Shown here in pieces: positions 15,418 through 23,728 of a stretch of DNA of 64,000 bases. The stretch is taken from assembly GCA_942492635.1 (NCBI GenBank), contig CALOFP010000002.1:1-64000 (forward strand). Reading direction: 5' to 3'. How positions within the stretch are numbered: position 1 is the stretch's first letter; every line of letters starts with the position of its first letter. The DNA is from CALOFP01 sp942492635 (GTDB lineage Bacteria > UBP6 > UBA1177 > CALOFP01). Below the pieces are notes generated by a model. It was not told the origin of the DNA. It saw only the letters and a program-made list of their open reading frames with translations, and searched no databases. A program made the translations under genes and the position numbers.

Positions 15418-17601
15418 ATGACCGAAACAAAAAAAACTGTAATGGAAAAACCTGCGGCGTCAAGCGGGACGACAAACAAAGACTGGTGGCCTAACCAGTT
15501 GAATCTTAAGATTCTTCATCAGCATGACAAAAAAAGCAATCCGATGGGAGAAGATTTCAACTATGCCGAAGAGTTTAAAAAACTCGATTATGAAGGACTC
15601 AAACATGATCTGTACAAACTCATGACAGACTCACAGGAGTGGTGGCCTGCTGATTGGGGACATTATGGTGGACTTTTCATTCGCATGGCATGGCACAGTG
15701 CCGGCACCTACAGAATGGGTGATGGCCGAGGAGGTGCAGGAACTGGTACGCAACGTCTTGCCCCTCTTAACAGCTGGCCGGATAATGTCAATCTAGACAA
15801 GGCTCGAAGGTTGCTCTGGCCGATTAAACAGAAATACGGAGCCAAAATCTCATGGGCGGATCTAATGATTCTAGCAGGAAATTGCGCTCTTGAATCAATG
15901 GGTTTGAAAACATTCGGATTTGCTGGCGGAAGAGAAGATGTGTGGGAACCGGAAGAAGATATCTACTGGGGAAATGAAGAAGAGTGGCTTGGCGACAAAC
16001 GCTACTCTGGAGAGAGGGAACTGGATAATCCGCTTGCAGCAGTACAGATGGGGCTCATTTACGTAAATCCCGAGGGGCCGAACGGCGAACCTGATGCAGT
16101 TGCGTCCGGAAAAGATGTTCGTGAAACTTTCAAACGAATGGCGATGAATGATGAGGAAACGGTAGCGTTGATAGCTGGAGGGCACACATTTGGCAAGTGT
16201 CACGGTGCGGGAGATCCGAAACATGTCGGTCCGGAACCTGAGGGAGCACCGATTGAAGAGCAGGGACTCGGATGGAAGAGCAGTTTCGGCATCGGAAAGG
16301 GTGATGACACGATATCAAGCGGAATTGAAGGTCCCTGGACACCAAATCCCATTAAATGGGACAATGGTTACTTTGACATGCTCTTTAACTATGACTGGAA
16401 CCTGGTGAAGAGTCCTGCGGGGGCATGGCAGTGGCAGGCAATAAATCCTGGTGAGGATCATATGGCGCCTGCCGCCCATGATTCGTCAAAGAAAGTACCG
16501 ACAATTATGACTACAGCTGACCTCTCTCTCCGAATGGACTCAAAATATAAAGAAATTGCGAAACGGTTTCACGAAAATCCCCAGGAGCTTGCAGATAAGT
16601 TTGCCAGAGCGTGGTTTAAGCTGACTCACCGTGATATGGGGCCGCGCTCACGCTACCTTGGTCCGGAAGTTCCAAAGGAGGAATTGATCTGGCAGGATCC
16701 TATCCCGGCAGTTGATCATAAGCTGATTGATGAGAAAGATGCTGAATATCTTAAAACTCAAATTATCAACAAAGGCCTTCCTATTTCCAGTCTGATATCA
16801 ACAGCTTGGGCCTCAGCATCGACTTTCAGAGGCTCAGATATGCGAGGCGGGGCGAACGGCGCCAGAATCAGTCTTGCTCCACAAAAGGACTGGGAAGTTA
16901 ATCAGCCGGGCCAACTTCATGAGATCCTTGGGGTTTTAAGGCAAGTTCAGAATGACTTCAACTCTGCTCAGCCAACCGGGAAAAAGGTCTCACTTGCTGA
17001 TCTGATAGTACTCGGCGGCTGCGCCGGTATCGAAAAGGCTGCAAAAAATGCGGGATATACCGCTACAGTTCCTTTTATTGCCGGAAGAATGGATGCAAGT
17101 CAGGAACAGACGGATGTTCACTCGTTTTCCGTTCTTGAACCACATGCAGACGGGTTTAGAAACTACCAGAAAGCAAAATATTCAGTAACAGCAGAGGAAA
17201 TGCTTCTGGATAAAGCGCAGCTTTTAACTTTGACAGCTCCTGAAATGACAGTTCTTATCGGTGGTCTCAGAGTTCTGGATACCAACTACGGAAAGTCTCA
17301 GCACGGTGTATTTACAAAACGTTCGGAAACTCTCACAAATGATTTTTTCGTAAATCTTCTCGATATGAAAACCTGCTGGAAGCCGACGGAAAAAGATTGT
17401 GATCTGTTTGAAGGATACGACAGAGAAACAGGAGAACTTAAGTGGACAGCAACCCGGGTCGATTTGGTTTTCGGATCAAATTCACAGCTGCGAGCTCTGG
17501 CGGAAGTATATGCATGCGAAGATTCACAGGAAAAGTTCCTGAAGGACTTTATATCGGCATGGACCAAAGTGATGAATCTTGATCGTTTTGATCTGGCTTG
17601 A
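15418..17601 (+). CDS. katG: Catalase-peroxidase
   Basis: 727 residues, full length for the bifunctional haem catalase-peroxidase family. The distal site has Arg89, Trp92 and His93 (RMAWHSAGTYR). By alignment with Mycobacterium tuberculosis KatG the Trp-Tyr-Met crosslink is Trp92, Tyr215 (LIYVNPEGPNG) and Met241 (FKRMAMND), and the proximal haem ligand is His256 (GGHTFGK). The C-terminal half is the usual haem-less duplicate. There is no signal peptide, so the enzyme is cytoplasmic. It removes hydrogen peroxide and oxidises small donors. A GGGAGG ribosome-binding site precedes the ATG. The repeated TTYACACAT motif upstream suggests peroxide- or metal-responsive control. Monocistronic. Confidence 0.97.
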   Translation: MTETKKTVMEKPAASSGTTNKDWWPNQLNLKILHQHDKKSNPMGEDFNYAEEFKKLDYEGLKHDLYKLMTDSQEWWPADWGHYGGLFIRMAWHSAGTYRMGDGRGGAGTGTQRLAPLNSWPDNVNLDKARRLLWPIKQKYGAKISWADLMILAGNCALESMGLKTFGFAGGREDVWEPEEDIYWGNEEEWLGDKRYSGERELDNPLAAVQMGLIYVNPEGPNGEPDAVASGKDVRETFKRMAMNDEETVALIAGGHTFGKCHGAGDPKHVGPEPEGAPIEEQGLGWKSSFGIGKGDDTISSGIEGPWTPNPIKWDNGYFDMLFNYDWNLVKSPAGAWQWQAINPGEDHMAPAAHDSSKKVPTIMTTADLSLRMDSKYKEIAKRFHENPQELADKFARAWFKLTHRDMGPRSRYLGPEVPKEELIWQDPIPAVDHKLIDEKDAEYLKTQIINKGLPISSLISTAWASASTFRGSDMRGGANGARISLAPQKDWEVNQPGQLHEILGVLRQVQNDFNSAQPTGKKVSLADLIVLGGCAGIEKAAKNAGYTATVPFIAGRMDASQEQTDVHSFSVLEPHADGFRNYQKAKYSVTAEEMLLDKAQLLTLTAPEMTVLIGGLRVLDTNYGKSQHGVFTKRSETLTNDFFVNLLDMKTCWKPTEKDCDLFEGYDRETGELKWTATRVDLVFGSNSQLRALAEVYACEDSQEKFLKDFISAWTKVMNLDRFDLA

Positions 17602-18342
17602 ATCGGCTACATGATCTTCAAAAAGCATTCCAACAATAACACTTCTTCTTAAAACAACTATGCGGTTCAGAATATGATCCGTTGACGGTGATGAATTGAA
17701 AACATAAACCGATGAATATGAATATCTATCGTTTGATTTTGTGCGATGTTCGTTTTCATTTCCATTAGTTGTTGTGATTCGTATGTGAGATCAGTAGACT
17801 GTAAAGACTTTCCCTATCAAAAACCAACCCCCGAATTGACCACAAAACAAATATCCCGCCTAATCCAGCCGTTGAAATCATGAAATTAAAAATATCGAGA
17901 ACGAAATAGCGGTTCACAGGACAGGACTATTTTGTTTTAGATGAGAAGAGCGGCTAATTTCCTTGAATTATTAATTTGAGGAGCATCCTGGCCGCTGAAT
18001 TGACCAAGATGTTTTTTATGAGGTAGGATTGGAAACGAAATAGAGATTTTAACATTTAAAAAAATAGCGTGACAAAAGTTTAAGAGAATTGTGTCGAGGG
18101 GTTCAAAAAAAGGAGACGAGGGATATCTTTTGCCACACCTTCGGCGTTTGGCTGCCGGCATTTCATCGATTTGAATTTTTTCGGGAACAGTGGGTGTTCC
18201 GAAATCCGTTAAGGGCGAACAGAGAGAAGTGCTGTTATAAAACAAAATCAGATATTGGTCAGAGAAAACCCTGAAAACGACAGGAATAATTGAAACGCTT
18301 TTCGAAAGATGGTATTACTTTTCTAATATCTTTGGAGGTTAT
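17602..18342. other. Long intergenic region after katG
   Basis: About 740 nt with elevated A+T. Short frames on both strands (for example 17937-18245 minus) have no family-like sequence, no convincing ribosome-binding site and look like chance. The only feature I can support is the promoter of the downstream gene at 18290-18318. A degraded gene cannot be excluded. Confidence 0.5.
18290..18318 (+). promoter_or_regulatory. Candidate promoter of the Vms1-like gene
   Basis: TTGAAA (18290-18295), 17-nt spacer, TATTAC (18313-18318), 25 nt before the start codon. Confidence 0.4.
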
Positions 18343-18990
18343 ATGCGCACTTTTTCATATGAGGACTCAATTTCATTTTTGAAAGCGTTTCTGGAGACCG
18401 GAAAAGATTTCAGTTTCGATGCCGGGAAGAGGTCTCTTTTTTATGAGGATGACGAGGGTGCCGGTTTTCGTTTTACGCTTCCTCTGGCAACTCCTGTCGA
18501 TGAGGATTCTCAGGAAAACCTTAAAAATCTTGATGATATTCCCCCTTCTTTCCTGATTATCCTGATTCGATCCGGTGCCTGTGCTCTCGGTTGGATCGAG
18601 GATGGCGAGATTATCCGTCACAAAGTGATCAAAACCTATATGGTCCGGAAAAAGCAGGGAAAGTCCCAGGTGAAACATTTAAACCAGAAGGGTAAATCCC
18701 GACTCGGGTCGAGAATAAGACTCAGAAACACCGTCAACTTCTTCGAAGATATAAATGAAACGCTGGCGGATTGGGATGTGTGTGATCAGGCGGAGCTGAT
18801 TCTTCTTTCAGTGCCGGTCAACCTCAAGAATCTGTTCTATTCATCGAAGATAGCACCCCCTTTCGAGAAGCGGGATCCGCGGTTGAGAAAGATTCCTGTA
18901 GATGTAAAAACGCCGGGAGTGAAAGAGCTGGAGCGAGTTCTCTACCTTTCGCTTCGGGGAACATTGGAGGAAACTGAAGGAGAATCTTGA
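18343..18990 (+). CDS. Bacterial Vms1/ANKZF1-like release factor (VLRF1 family peptidyl-tRNA hydrolase)
   Basis: 215 residues. The central segment YMVRKKQGKSQVKHLNQKGK followed by SRLGSRIRLRNTVNFFEDIN matches the catalytic loop of the Vms1-like eRF1 fold, in which a GxxQ-type glutamine (here Gln109 in GKSQ) is needed to release nascent chains from peptidyl-tRNA. The flanking helices, the LGSRIRLR arginine cluster and the C-terminal PPFEKRDPRLRKIPVDV segment also fit bacterial members. Known Vms1/ANKZF1 proteins act on stalled 60S or 50S subunits in ribosome quality control; that role here is inferred. GGAGG precedes the ATG. Monocistronic. No RqcH or other rescue factor is in the window. Confidence 0.75.
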   Translation: MRTFSYEDSISFLKAFLETGKDFSFDAGKRSLFYEDDEGAGFRFTLPLATPVDEDSQENLKNLDDIPPSFLIILIRSGACALGWIEDGEIIRHKVIKTYMVRKKQGKSQVKHLNQKGKSRLGSRIRLRNTVNFFEDINETLADWDVCDQAELILLSVPVNLKNLFYSSKIAPPFEKRDPRLRKIPVDVKTPGVKELERVLYLSLRGTLEETEGES

Positions 18991-19302
18991 TTTTCCAATA
19001 CCGCCGGTGTTCGACCGTCTGAAATCCAAAAATGCAAATTATAACAAGCAGATATCCTGCGGGATGCACAGTAGGGACTATCCGTTGGGTCGCCCGGACA
19101 ACTCTTCAGATCATAAAAGGTAGTTTTGTTTAATTCCATAACGTCCCTTTATTAACCGGTGTCGTTGGTAAAGAACTGTTTGTTTTACAGGTTTTTCTTT
19201 TTCCACATGTTTTTCATGCCCTTGGGTTTTAAGAGTTTTAGGGCGCAAACGGAGTCACGCCGCTACAAGCATGAATGCGGATTTCGGAATAGGTTCAATG
19301 GG
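18991..19302. other. Intergenic region between convergent genes
   Basis: About 310 nt between the 3' ends of the Vms1-like gene and the last gene of the Bat operon. I see no gene-like frame with a good start and no clear terminator hairpin with a T-tract. Confidence 0.5.
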
Positions 19303-19716
19303 TTATTTCAGGCCGTCGATGATTTTCCAGCCGAGTTCAAATTTTTCAAGGGTGATTTTCTCTTTCCTGTTTTTCAGGATTGTCGGCTTTTCATCTTCCG
19401 GGCCCTGGAATGAAAGGTTGAATGTCTGCTCAACTTGAACTTTGTTTGAGAAAGGGATTTTCGAAAGATAGGTTCTTTGGACCAGCTCATACTTCATCAT
19501 TTTGAAAAACTGTGAGTTGAGTCCGAATCTTTCAACTATTTTAGCTCGGTCTGGATGTGTGGAGGCGACGATTGTCTTGAATGCTCTTGTATCTTTTCTC
19601 TCAATCGTGAGTGAGCGCATGTCCAGAACAGCATCGATGTCTTCCCTGTCGAAATCGGAGACGGAACAGCCTGTGAGTGTGAGTAGTAGCAAGAGGAAGA
19701 GTACTATTCTTTGCAT
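19303..19716 (-). CDS. Small lipoprotein of unknown function
   Basis: 137 residues with a lipoprotein signal (LLLLLTLTGCS, Cys17). The mature part is a compact alpha+beta sequence with WKIIDGLK at the end, similar in shape to small NTF2-like or DUF4878-type lipoproteins, but the family is not certain. It starts 13 nt inside the end of the BamD-like gene and is the last gene of the Bat operon, so it is probably made with it. Likely outer membrane. Confidence 0.6.
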   Translation of the reverse strand: MQRIVLFLLLLLTLTGCSVSDFDREDIDAVLDMRSLTIERKDTRAFKTIVASTHPDRAKIVERFGLNSQFFKMMKYELVQRTYLSKIPFSNKVQVEQTFNLSFQGPEDEKPTILKNRKEKITLEKFELGWKIIDGLK

Positions 19717-20366
19717 GATTTCTCCATTTCTTCTATTTCTTCAAGAATTTCTTTGCTTTCTATCGTGAAGTGGCTTCGAATGAAGTTTATTCGCATCATT
19801 ACGCCCGGACACTTTTCTTTTTTAAGGTAGAAACGGGCTACCTTGAGTTCCCTTGTTATCAGCATCGATTCAGCTTCTCGGAGTTTGTCTTTGGCTTCTG
19901 TATGGTATTTTCCCGAAGGAAATCTCTTAAGATAGGTTCTGTACAAATCCGCTGCTGCCTGAACCATAGTGATGTCCTTCTCGTCGGGAGCCGGAAGGAA
20001 AAAGAAATCACTGGGGCGTTGTTCGAAATGGCAGTTGCCAACCTGAAATGTCGCATAGTCAGCCAGATCGTGGTTCGGTCTCATCTTAAGAAATCTTTCG
20101 TAAAGTTCGAGGGCCGATAGATACTCTTCTCTTTTGTAGTAAGTGTCTGCTAGTCCCACTGTGGCGTACGGTTCGTATTTGCTGAAGCTGTAGTTTGTAA
20201 TTACCTGAAGGAATTTCATTTCAGCTTCCTCGTAATTGTTGTTTTCCAGGTAGAACTTTCCCTGCTGATAGACAAGGTCTGCTGTTGATTCCGAACTTCG
20301 TATTTCAGGCTTCGAGGTGCAGGAAAGAATGAAAAAGATCGACAGGCAGAAAAAAATGTGCTTCAT
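19704..20366 (-). CDS. BamD-like outer-membrane assembly lipoprotein (TPR)
   Basis: 220 residues from the ATG at 20366, with GGAGG 4 nt upstream; longer in-frame starts lack a signal peptide. Lipobox FILSCTS. The mature protein has BamD/YfiO-like TPR units (YQQGKFYLENNNYEEAEMKF; YEPYATVGLADTYYKREEYLSALELYERFLKMRP; LYRTYLKRFPSGKYHTEAKDKL). BamD couples the lipoprotein arm of the beta-barrel assembly machine to BamA; placement beside Bat genes is unusual, so a paralogue with another role is possible. Fifth gene of the Bat operon, 10 nt after batE. Confidence 0.75.
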   Translation of the reverse strand: MKHIFFCLSIFFILSCTSKPEIRSSESTADLVYQQGKFYLENNNYEEAEMKFLQVITNYSFSKYEPYATVGLADTYYKREEYLSALELYERFLKMRPNHDLADYATFQVGNCHFEQRPSDFFFLPAPDEKDITMVQAAADLYRTYLKRFPSGKYHTEAKDKLREAESMLITRELKVARFYLKKEKCPGVMMRINFIRSHFTIESKEILEEIEEMEKSCKE

Positions 20367-20376
20367 GGTGCCTCCG

Positions 20377-21081
20377 TTAGTTGAGGTTGGTTTTGAGATG
20401 CCGGATGGCGGAAAGGTCGACCCAGCCTTCAAGATGGCTCTGGAAGCTCTTGAGCTTGGCCCAACCCGAGGAAATATCCACAACCGTTACGATCTCTCCC
20501 TCCTTGAGTCTGCCTGTTGAGGAGAGGGCCGCGTCTGGTCCTGTCATTATGTCCGTTGCGGTTACGATGACCGCATAGTTCAACGTCTGAACTTCCCGGT
20601 ATTTATAGATAAATCCTATTGATGCGAGAAGGAGAAACATGAGCGCCGGGATTAGCGCTATCTTCACCTTCCAGCCCGGTTTGAATATGAATCGAATGAG
20701 AAGTGCTGTGAAAATGTAGAGAAAAATGAAAAAAGCTACGACTACAGCAGAGAATTCGGAGTGCTGTTCCGTCAGTGTCTTTGGAATCTTGACTCCGAGA
20801 TCACGTGACAGAAGGCCCATGTTGTTTCTTGCCTCGGAAAGATCCGGCGCGATCTGCAGAGTCTGCAGGTAATGGTAGAGCGCCAGTCCCTTCTTTTCCT
20901 GCTTTTCCTCAACAACGGCCAGATTGAAGTGAGTCAGCGGATTTTCGCTCTCTTTCTCAAGCTGTTCCTGTAGCTTTTTTTCCGCTCCTTCATAATCCTT
21001 TTTTACGAAAAGATCGAAAGAGCTTTCGGCTGCGAGAAAAATCGGCGCCAATATGAAAATCAGTGCTAATATTTTTTTCAT
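20377..21081 (-). CDS. BatE-like protein: TPR, two membrane segments and SH3-like domain
   Basis: 234 residues: signal peptide, a TPR-like helical region (about 25-105), two membrane segments (about 110-132 and 137-157) and a C-terminal bacterial SH3-like domain (TGPDAALSSTGRLKEGEIVTVVD..WAKLKSFQ..EGWV). This domain order is that of BatE proteins of Bacteroides- and Leptospira-type aerotolerance operons. It starts in the batD stop (ATGA overlap), which ties its synthesis to batD. Confidence 0.75.
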   Translation of the reverse strand: MKKILALIFILAPIFLAAESSFDLFVKKDYEGAEKKLQEQLEKESENPLTHFNLAVVEEKQEKKGLALYHYLQTLQIAPDLSEARNNMGLLSRDLGVKIPKTLTEQHSEFSAVVVAFFIFLYIFTALLIRFIFKPGWKVKIALIPALMFLLLASIGFIYKYREVQTLNYAVIVTATDIMTGPDAALSSTGRLKEGEIVTVVDISSGWAKLKSFQSHLEGWVDLSAIRHLKTNLN

Positions 21082-22820
21082 TTCAATTTACCAGCCTCTC
21101 TGAAAATTTTAAGTGCACGTTTCTTAAGGTTCTTCAGGTCGGTTTCCGCTCCTCCGGAGTAGGACATGTATTGAAGTTCCTTAATAAATTGGGCAATTGA
21201 TTCAAGATCTCGGCCGTACCTTTTTTCCAGATCTCTGGATCTTTCTCCCTTGAAATTGATTCCGTGGACCTCAGAAAGTGCTTCATAGAATGTGTTGAGC
21301 AGAGATGCAGTATCCCCGGCATTGTCGAAACGGGACTCAAAAGTGCTCATCCTGTAGGAAGTACCGGCTATGCGATTCCGTCGAAGTTCGATTGAGATTC
21401 TTATCAATATCGATAAAATGAGTCCCATGAGTGGAATTGCAAGAAGCAAACGGAACCATCCTCTTTCGGTGATGGGACTGAGATTTCTAACGGTGATTCC
21501 ACCGGGAAGCTCCTTGAGCATTTCAAATCTTGTTTCCCGGTTTAAAGATGATGCTTTTTCCGCAAGAGATACGCTCTCGACATTCACCATGACTTTGGAT
21601 GGCGAAAGCTTGTAGTACCCTTTTGCGGGATCAAAGAATTCGAGTGGTTTCCAGGAGAGGGATGTTTTTCCCTTTTCCGTTCCCTTCACCATGAATTTGA
21701 AGCTTTTCGTGCCGCAATATCCATTCTTTCCTGCTTTCAAGGTGTTTTTCACATCGGGGGAGAAAAGTTTAACTCCTTCAGCTTCAGGTATATCGAGATT
21801 GAGCTGTTGAAGGTTGCCGCAGCCGGAAAATGTGACTGTTACAGTATCGAGGAGTTTTTTTCCTGAGAGCTCCATTTCCCTCTTATCCTGCCTCATCCGG
21901 AAGGAGCCGAAGATGGCGTTCGGATGTTTTTCCTTTTCAGGAAGGGGCGTAAGCTCTTTTTTTACTGCTGTGCTGCTGACACTTTTTTTTCTGCTGTAGA
22001 AAAAATCTCCGGCAACGATATCCATAATCATCTGACTTGCAGAGAGTTCCGTCTCTCCCGCTTCCGGGATTACGAGATACTTTTTCAAAAGAGCATAGTC
22101 ATATACGGTTCCGTCGATAAATACTCTGGAGAATGAAAGTTTTCTTGGGGATTCGATCTCCTCTTTCCAGCTGTTTTCAAAGTTCGGAAAACGGTAAAAA
22201 TTCACATCGGAAATCGTATTTTTTTTAACGTAAAGATAGTAGCTGATTGTTATGGGCTGTCCCTGATAAATCTCTTCCGCTGGATCTACAACGGTACGGA
22301 TGAAGTAGCTCGGAGTTCTTTTTTCCCATTTGGAAAGAGGTGCTGTGAGAGGATTTGTGCTTTTTGAAACATCATCTTCAGTCGCACCCGATTCATATTG
22401 TGAGCCGGCATCGGAAGGAGCGGTTTCATCGCCTCCCGCAACAATGATTGAAATCGTATTGGATTTCAACTTTTTACCTGACTTGAGGATTACGGCTGCA
22501 GGACCAATCCGGAAAGTTCCCTCTTTTTCAGGACGAATCACATAGTTGTATGTGGTCCTCTTGGTCGAACTGTATTTTCCGTTGACCCAGGAAATGGACG
22601 ATGAGCTGGAAGTTCCGCGGTTTTCAATGGAGAATCCTTTGAAATCGGGTTCGATGATTTTTTTTACCTTATCTCCGGAATCTTCCGAAACGGAGAGAGT
22701 TACGGAAAATGCCTCTCCGACACCGGCAGATTGGCGTTCCGCACTTAATGATACAACTGCCGCCCACATGGAAGTCGAGAACAGAAGCAGCAGCAGCGAT
22801 GTAAACGTTTTCCTTACCAG
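21078..22820 (-). CDS. BatD-like membrane protein, probable CTG start
   Basis: 580 residues if begun at the CTG at 22820. That start has GGGAGG 6 nt upstream, overlaps the batC stop and gives a normal signal peptide (VRKTFTSLLLLLFSTSMWA). The first ATG, at 22769, would cut into the signal peptide and give 563 residues. No ATG, GTG or TTG lies between. The periplasmic part is a series of beta-sandwich domains with an RPEKEGTFRIGPAAV motif typical of BatD/oxygen-tolerance proteins, followed by a membrane segment near the C-terminus and a cytoplasmic helical tail. BatD is thought to form a periplasmic complex with BatA/B/C; its molecular role is unresolved. Confidence 0.75.
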   Translation of the reverse strand: MVRKTFTSLLLLLFSTSMWAAVVSLSAERQSAGVGEAFSVTLSVSEDSGDKVKKIIEPDFKGFSIENRGTSSSSSISWVNGKYSSTKRTTYNYVIRPEKEGTFRIGPAAVILKSGKKLKSNTISIIVAGGDETAPSDAGSQYESGATEDDVSKSTNPLTAPLSKWEKRTPSYFIRTVVDPAEEIYQGQPITISYYLYVKKNTISDVNFYRFPNFENSWKEEIESPRKLSFSRVFIDGTVYDYALLKKYLVIPEAGETELSASQMIMDIVAGDFFYSRKKSVSSTAVKKELTPLPEKEKHPNAIFGSFRMRQDKREMELSGKKLLDTVTVTFSGCGNLQQLNLDIPEAEGVKLFSPDVKNTLKAGKNGYCGTKSFKFMVKGTEKGKTSLSWKPLEFFDPAKGYYKLSPSKVMVNVESVSLAEKASSLNRETRFEMLKELPGGITVRNLSPITERGWFRLLLAIPLMGLILSILIRISIELRRNRIAGTSYRMSTFESRFDNAGDTASLLNTFYEALSEVHGINFKGERSRDLEKRYGRDLESIAQFIKELQYMSYSGGAETDLKNLKKRALKIFREAGKLK

Positions 22821-23728
22821 GTTTGGCCTCCCTTGTTTTTACCCTTTTTTTGTAGCATAAAGGGGAATATTTGCAACTTTTTCCTGTTTCTGAACTGTTC
22901 AAGGGCCTGACTCTTCTTTTGTTTCTTTTTCTGATCTTTCTCTTTTTCAGAGAGAGCTGCGCCCTTCTTTTTATCCTGTTTCTCTTTTTGAGATTTCTCA
23001 TCCTTCGGTTGAGGCTGGTTCATTTCTTTTTTATCGTTTTTTCCGTCAGTTTTGTCCTTCTGATCCTTCTGGTCCTTCTGGTCCTTCTGATCTTTCTGAT
23101 CTTTCTGATCTTTCTGATCTTTCTGATCTTTCTGATCTTTCTGATCTTTCTGATCTTTCTGATCTTTCTGATCTTTCTGATCTTTCTGATCTTTCTGATC
23201 TTTCTGATCCTTCTGATCCTTCTGATCCTTCTGATCCTTCTGATCCTTCTGATCCTTCTGATCCTTCTGATCCTGTTTTTTCTGCTGTTCCTGCATCTTA
23301 TACAGGCGGCGTGAAACTTCCAGGTTGTGGGCGGTTTCTCTTGAGGGATTGAGTTTCAGGGATTTTTCGAAGAATTTGGATGCATCCCCGAACTTCTGCT
23401 GCTGAAAAAAAACATTGCCCATGTTATGATAAATATCGCTTTTCAGTGCGTCGTCCGCCTTGTTTGTGCCTAGCGCTTCCTCATATTTTTTTATCGCCGG
23501 TTCCAGTTCACCCGATTTTAAAAGAGCGTTGCCGAGATTGTAGAGAAACGATGGATTTTCCTTCTGCTCTTTTGCACCTTTTTCAAAATGTTTGGTAGCC
23601 TCAGAGAATTTGCCTTTTTCATAAGCTTTGCGACCTTCCAGGCTCTCTTTCGACTCTTTTTGGAAAGGAGTGAATGAGATAAGTGACAAAATTGAGGTCA
23701 GTAAGAGAATTTTCATTAACTTTTTCAT
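22814..23728 (-). CDS. BatC-like TPR protein with long Gln-Lys-Asp repeat
   Basis: 304 residues: signal peptide (about 1-20), two or three TPRs (AYEKGKFSEATKHFEKGAK; FLYNLGNALLKSGELEPAIKKYEEAL; IYHNMGNVFFQQQKFGDASKFFEKSLKLNP), then a stretch of more than twenty QKD triplets and a Lys/Gln/Glu-rich tail. BatC proteins are TPR proteins with a charged low-complexity tail, but this repeat is unusually regular. The tail is strongly charged and presumably extended or helical in the periplasm. The gene starts immediately after the batB stop and overlaps the probable batD start. Confidence 0.8.
   Translation of the reverse strand: MKKLMKILLLTSILSLISFTPFQKESKESLEGRKAYEKGKFSEATKHFEKGAKEQKENPSFLYNLGNALLKSGELEPAIKKYEEALGTNKADDALKSDIYHNMGNVFFQQQKFGDASKFFEKSLKLNPSRETAHNLEVSRRLYKMQEQQKKQDQKDQKDQKDQKDQKDQKDQKDQKDQKDQKDQKDQKDQKDQKDQKDQKDQKDQKDQKDQKDQKDQKDQKDQKDKTDGKNDKKEMNQPQPKDEKSQKEKQDKKKGAALSEKEKDQKKKQKKSQALEQFRNRKKLQIFPFMLQKKGKNKGGQTW
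23062..23268 (-). repeat. 9-bp in-frame tandem repeat in batC (23 units)
   Basis: Twenty-three contiguous 9-bp units, each coding Gln-Lys-Asp on the minus strand. On the plus strand the order is one GATCCTTCT, two GGTCCTTCT, thirteen GATCTTTCT and seven GATCCTTCT. A partial unit precedes and a degraded unit follows. Units differ only at synonymous positions and fall in homogeneous blocks, as expected from slippage or unequal exchange. Confidence 0.95.

Noticed and set aside
17937..18245. 102-codon frame on the minus strand in the long gap after katG
   Set aside because: No ribosome-binding site, no domain-like pattern and mixed composition; another frame overlaps it on the other strand.
22871..23314. 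147-codon plus-strand frame made largely of Leu/Ile/Phe repeats
   Set aside because: It is the antisense reading of the QKD repeat of batC; a repeat of 9 bp stays open in several frames.
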